25,471 bases of DNA from Neelides folsomi (taxonomy: Eukaryota; Arthropoda; Collembola; Neelipleona; Neelidae), in NCBI GenBank assembly GCA_034687125.1, contig JAQGBZ010000625.1:1-25471 (forward strand), written 5' to 3'. Each line of letters begins with the position of its first letter. Position 1 is the first letter of the stretch. Of the stretch, positions 23,601 through 25,471 are shown piece by piece. Below the pieces are notes generated by a model. That model made no database searches. It was not told the DNA's origin and was given only the letters and a program-made list of their open reading frames with translations. Position numbers and translations under genes: made by a program.

Positions 23601-24447
23601 GAGGAAGATTTCGTAGTTGAGTGCTAAACATAGGAAATAATTAATTTATGTGTATTCAGAAGGTCTCATTCTCTTATTTTGATTTCCCCTTCTTCCTTAT
23701 AGGATATTTAACTTTATTCCTATTATTTATTTAATGATTCTAATCGTAAGCAAATGTGTGAAATGGATTTAATTTCCTCATCTTAAAATACGTTTGTTAA
23801 CTAAATGAAGCATATTATTAATAATTTAATAACTAATATTGTCAATGTATTTTATTATAGGTTGAAATGGCCGACAAAGATCTTCACACTTCTGTCGTTT
23901 GCCCATATTTTATCAATACTGGAATGTTCGATGGAGTCAAGTCAAAGTAAGTTTATTTTCAAATTTCATTTTTAATTCGAAATTAAAGCCTTTTAAATTT
24001 TGATTACATCATTTAGATCAATTAACATTTTTTAATGTGGGCTTTTAATTTTTTTAATTTTAATTTTAGGGTTTTGCCAATTTTAAACCCACAAGACGTT
24101 TGTGATGACATTGTCGCTGGAGTTTTGTGCAACCAAGAACAAATTATCATTCCCCGTTACACATCCGCCCTTGTACTTCTTAAATAGTAAGTGATATTAA
24201 AAACAATTTAAAGACAATAAACAATATATATAATGTTTATATATATATATATTATTTTTTGAATTTGTAAATATATTAAATATTACTTTGGATTAAAATT
24301 ATATTTAATATAATTATTTTTATCAGTTTATTGCCGGGTGAAGTTGGAAGGAAAATTGCGACTGCTGCGGGTGTCACAAGCACAATGATGGATTTCCATG
24401 GAAGAACTCCAGTCGCCAAAAACGGAGTTCAAAAGAAAACCTCATAA
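20667..24447 (+). CDS. SDR16C-type membrane short-chain dehydrogenase (retinol / 17-beta-hydroxysteroid type; six exons)
   Basis: Exons are 20667-21093, 22307-22545, 22997-23158, 23861-23946, 24070-24186 and 24327-24447, all GT-AG, giving 383 residues. A transmembrane helix at about 75-95 precedes a classical SDR Rossmann domain: TGAGSGIG (112-119) binds the cofactor, Asp138 at the end of strand 2 points to NAD(H), NNAG is at 190-193, and the catalytic residues are Asn216, Ser244, Tyr257 and Lys261 (YCASK). [16 protein letters not shown] and the C-terminal MMDFHGR resemble the RDHE2/RDH10/HSD17B11 group. Members of this group oxidise or reduce retinoids, steroids or fatty-alcohol-like substrates on ER membranes or lipid droplets; the substrate here cannot be told. 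Unusual is the roughly 70-residue Pro-rich hydrophilic N-terminus before the membrane helix, where relatives begin close to the helix. Met40 and Met79 are alternative internal starts. Intron 1 is long (1213 bp). Confidence 0.9.
21094..22306. other. Intron 1 of the SDR16C gene (1213 bp)
   Basis: This is the longest intron assembled in the window. It has a GTAATT donor and a TTTTTTCCAG acceptor. Frames within it (for example minus-strand 21480-21692) are of random composition. I see no nested gene or repeat. First introns of this length often carry regulatory elements, but none can be named. Confidence 0.6.
22815..22849 (+). repeat. 15-bp direct repeat in SDR16C intron 2
   Basis: AAGAATTTAATCTTT occurs at 22815-22829 and again at 22835-22849, an exact copy with a 20-bp period. 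It is a short tandem duplication. Confidence 0.6.
23351..23432. mobile_element. 82-bp mariner-like MITE, a hairpin of two 31-bp inverted repeats
   Basis: The left arm 23351-23381 starts CAGGGTGGGCCATAAG. The right arm 23402-23432, read on the other strand, starts CCGGGTGCGCTATAAG. They match at 28 of 31 positions, including 20 identical bases inward (ATAAGTATCTTTC...). The loop is only 20 nt. TA dinucleotides flank both ends (23349-23350 and 23433-23434), as in Tc1/mariner insertions, and the CAGGGTG end resembles mariner-type termini. There is no coding capacity, so it is non-autonomous, essentially only the two ends. It sits in intron 3 of the dehydrogenase gene and would fold into a strong hairpin in the pre-mRNA. 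Confidence 0.8.
24238..24252. repeat. Short (TA)n microsatellite in SDR16C intron 5
   Basis: About seven TA dinucleotides in a row lie within the 140-bp intron between the last two dehydrogenase exons. Confidence 0.7.
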
Positions 24448-24553
24448 ATTTGCATTTATAAGTTTAATTATTTTTAAGTTTATATATTTCCTATTAATTT
24501 TGATGGTCACAGTGAAAAACTGACTTTGTTTTATGAAGCCTTAAAGTGTACTA

Positions 24554-24559
24554 AATAAA
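24554..24559 (+). terminator. Polyadenylation signal AATAAA of the SDR16C gene
   Basis: The canonical hexamer lies about 107 bp after the TAA at 24445-24447. A second AATAAA follows near 24580 and could be used alternatively. Confidence 0.5.
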
Positions 24560-24691
24560 TATTTCGAATTTTGATAAGCAAATAAATCTGTCCCTGTTTT
24601 AAATGTTTTGTCGTATTCACTCGTTTATTCTATCTGTGCATTAGGTATATAAATTAACAGTATAAGTATTAATAGTAATTACATATAACTT

Positions 24692-25069
24692 ATGTTACTT
24701 TACAATATTTTTAGAGCAAGGGCATTCTTTAGTTTCAAAATTTCCTTCATTAAATTTAAAAATTGTAATTTTAGCAATCGTTTTGATTTTAATGGGATTT
24801 ATTTTGAGTTCTGCTTACAAGAGAAAATTATTTTTAATTATTGTTTCCGACCCATTGCCAAAATGTATCAAACTATTGAAAAATTGGCTTCTTACGAATC
24901 CAAAAGTATTATTTTGACCACGAGTTTATCATCATCGTATGTATATATTCAAGAATATCAAAAAATGGGATATACCATCAATCTTGGAAGAATGTTTTAT
25001 ATATTAGATACTTCATATATACCCAAGCAACCAGCCCAGCCAATAATACACAAATTTGAGTATTATTAG
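24692..25069 (+). CDS. Doubtful 125-residue ORF
   Basis: An ATG at 24692 opens 125 codons, the longest frame near the right edge. The first half is rich in Phe, Ile, Lys and Asn, as random AT-rich DNA gives. The second half (from about residue 53, RPIAKMYQTIEKLASYESKS) has a more protein-like mix. TACAATATTTTTAG at 24701-24714 could be a splice acceptor, which would make the sequence after it an exon. I recognise no domain, membrane segment pattern or family. It may be a relic, an orphan gene or chance. Confidence 0.2.
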   Translation: MLLYNIFRARAFFSFKISFIKFKNCNFSNRFDFNGIYFEFCLQEKIIFNYCFRPIAKMYQTIEKLASYESKSIILTTSLSSSYVYIQEYQKMGYTINLGRMFYILDTSYIPKQPAQPIIHKFEYY

Positions 25070-25210
25070 AGTATCCAAAGTCAAATTTTAGTATTGTATG
25101 TTATAAAACATTAAAAAAACATCTATATGATGTTATAAACTAAACTGAGAAATGACATAACAAGAAATACCTAAATAGAAGTAGAATAAAAGTATAAAAA
25201 TGAACTTAAA

Positions 25211-25312
25211 TATAACACACTGAAATATGAGTTACATTTGAGTACCAAAAACTTACTGAAATATAACATACTGAAATATGAGTTCACATTGAGTACAAAA
25301 AATTATTTAAAT
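25211..25312 (+). repeat. 51-bp tandem repeat, two copies
   Basis: Units start at 25211 and 25262 with TATAACAYACTGAAATATGA and continue with GAGT and GAGTAC motifs. The second copy carries a small indel and drifts at its end. Further GAGTA motifs are scattered to the window's edge, suggesting a degenerate satellite-like tract. Confidence 0.65.
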
Positions 25313-25340
25313 AACACATTTACTTTTAAGAGTTAAAAAA

Positions 25341-25380
25341 GCGTTTATTTAAAGTATACAATAATACTTTGAGTAAACGT
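25341..25380. repeat. Imperfect inverted repeat at the right edge
   Basis: GCGTTTATTTAAAGTAT pairs with ATACTTTGAGTAAACGT around a 5-6-nt centre, with three mismatches in 17. It lies beside the 51-bp tandem repeat. Its origin is unclear; it could be chance or the remnant of a small element. Confidence 0.45.
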
Positions 25381-25471
25381 AAAATAAAGTATTCCATATG
25401 AATGTAATATTACTCATTTATGACTAATAAGAAAGAAATACGAGTATAAAACTCAAAAATAAGTACTATAA

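Overview
The window looks like nuclear DNA of an arthropod. Genes are split by many short, AT-rich GT-AG introns (about 50-1200 bp), spacers are very AT-rich, and polyadenylation hexamers follow several stop codons. Gene content includes a seven-helix chemoreceptor of the gustatory receptor type together with conserved metazoan genes (Myt1 kinase, TRAM, an SDR16C-type dehydrogenase). A basal hexapod such as a springtail would fit, but that is inference; the sequence does not prove it. I joined exons by hand from frame continuity and splice sites, without transcript data.

Layout. 1-87 is the last exon of an unidentified membrane protein (+). 1475-3006 is a two-exon gustatory receptor-like gene (+). 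4182-5308 is a five-exon gene (-) for a 215-residue basic protein with an N-terminal four-cysteine knuckle; I do not recognise it. 6557-9174 is an eight-exon Myt1 kinase (+). 9646-10426 is a three-exon gene (-) for a 179-residue protein that reads as two degenerate RRM-like folds. It is divergent from 11114-13281, a six-exon TRAM gene (+), and their shared 687-bp spacer holds a perfect 52-bp palindrome. From 13.3 to 20.6 kb no gene can be assembled. This stretch does contain a GC-richer island at 17.31-17.66 kb with Egr-like and paired Runx-like motifs and two inverted repeats. 20667-24447 is a six-exon membrane-anchored short-chain dehydrogenase of the SDR16C (retinol/17-beta-hydroxysteroid dehydrogenase) type (+), with an 82-bp mariner-like MITE hairpin in its third intron. 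The last kilobase holds one doubtful ORF and a 51-bp tandem repeat.

The genes do not form a pathway. Two act in the ER membrane system (TRAM, SDR16C) and Myt1 is also membrane-tethered in the family, but this looks like ordinary mixed euchromatin. I found no convincing new multi-gene system. The best leads are the palindrome in the divergent promoter, the two unrecognised small proteins, the isolated regulatory-looking island, the hairpin MITE and the long N-terminal extension of the dehydrogenase.
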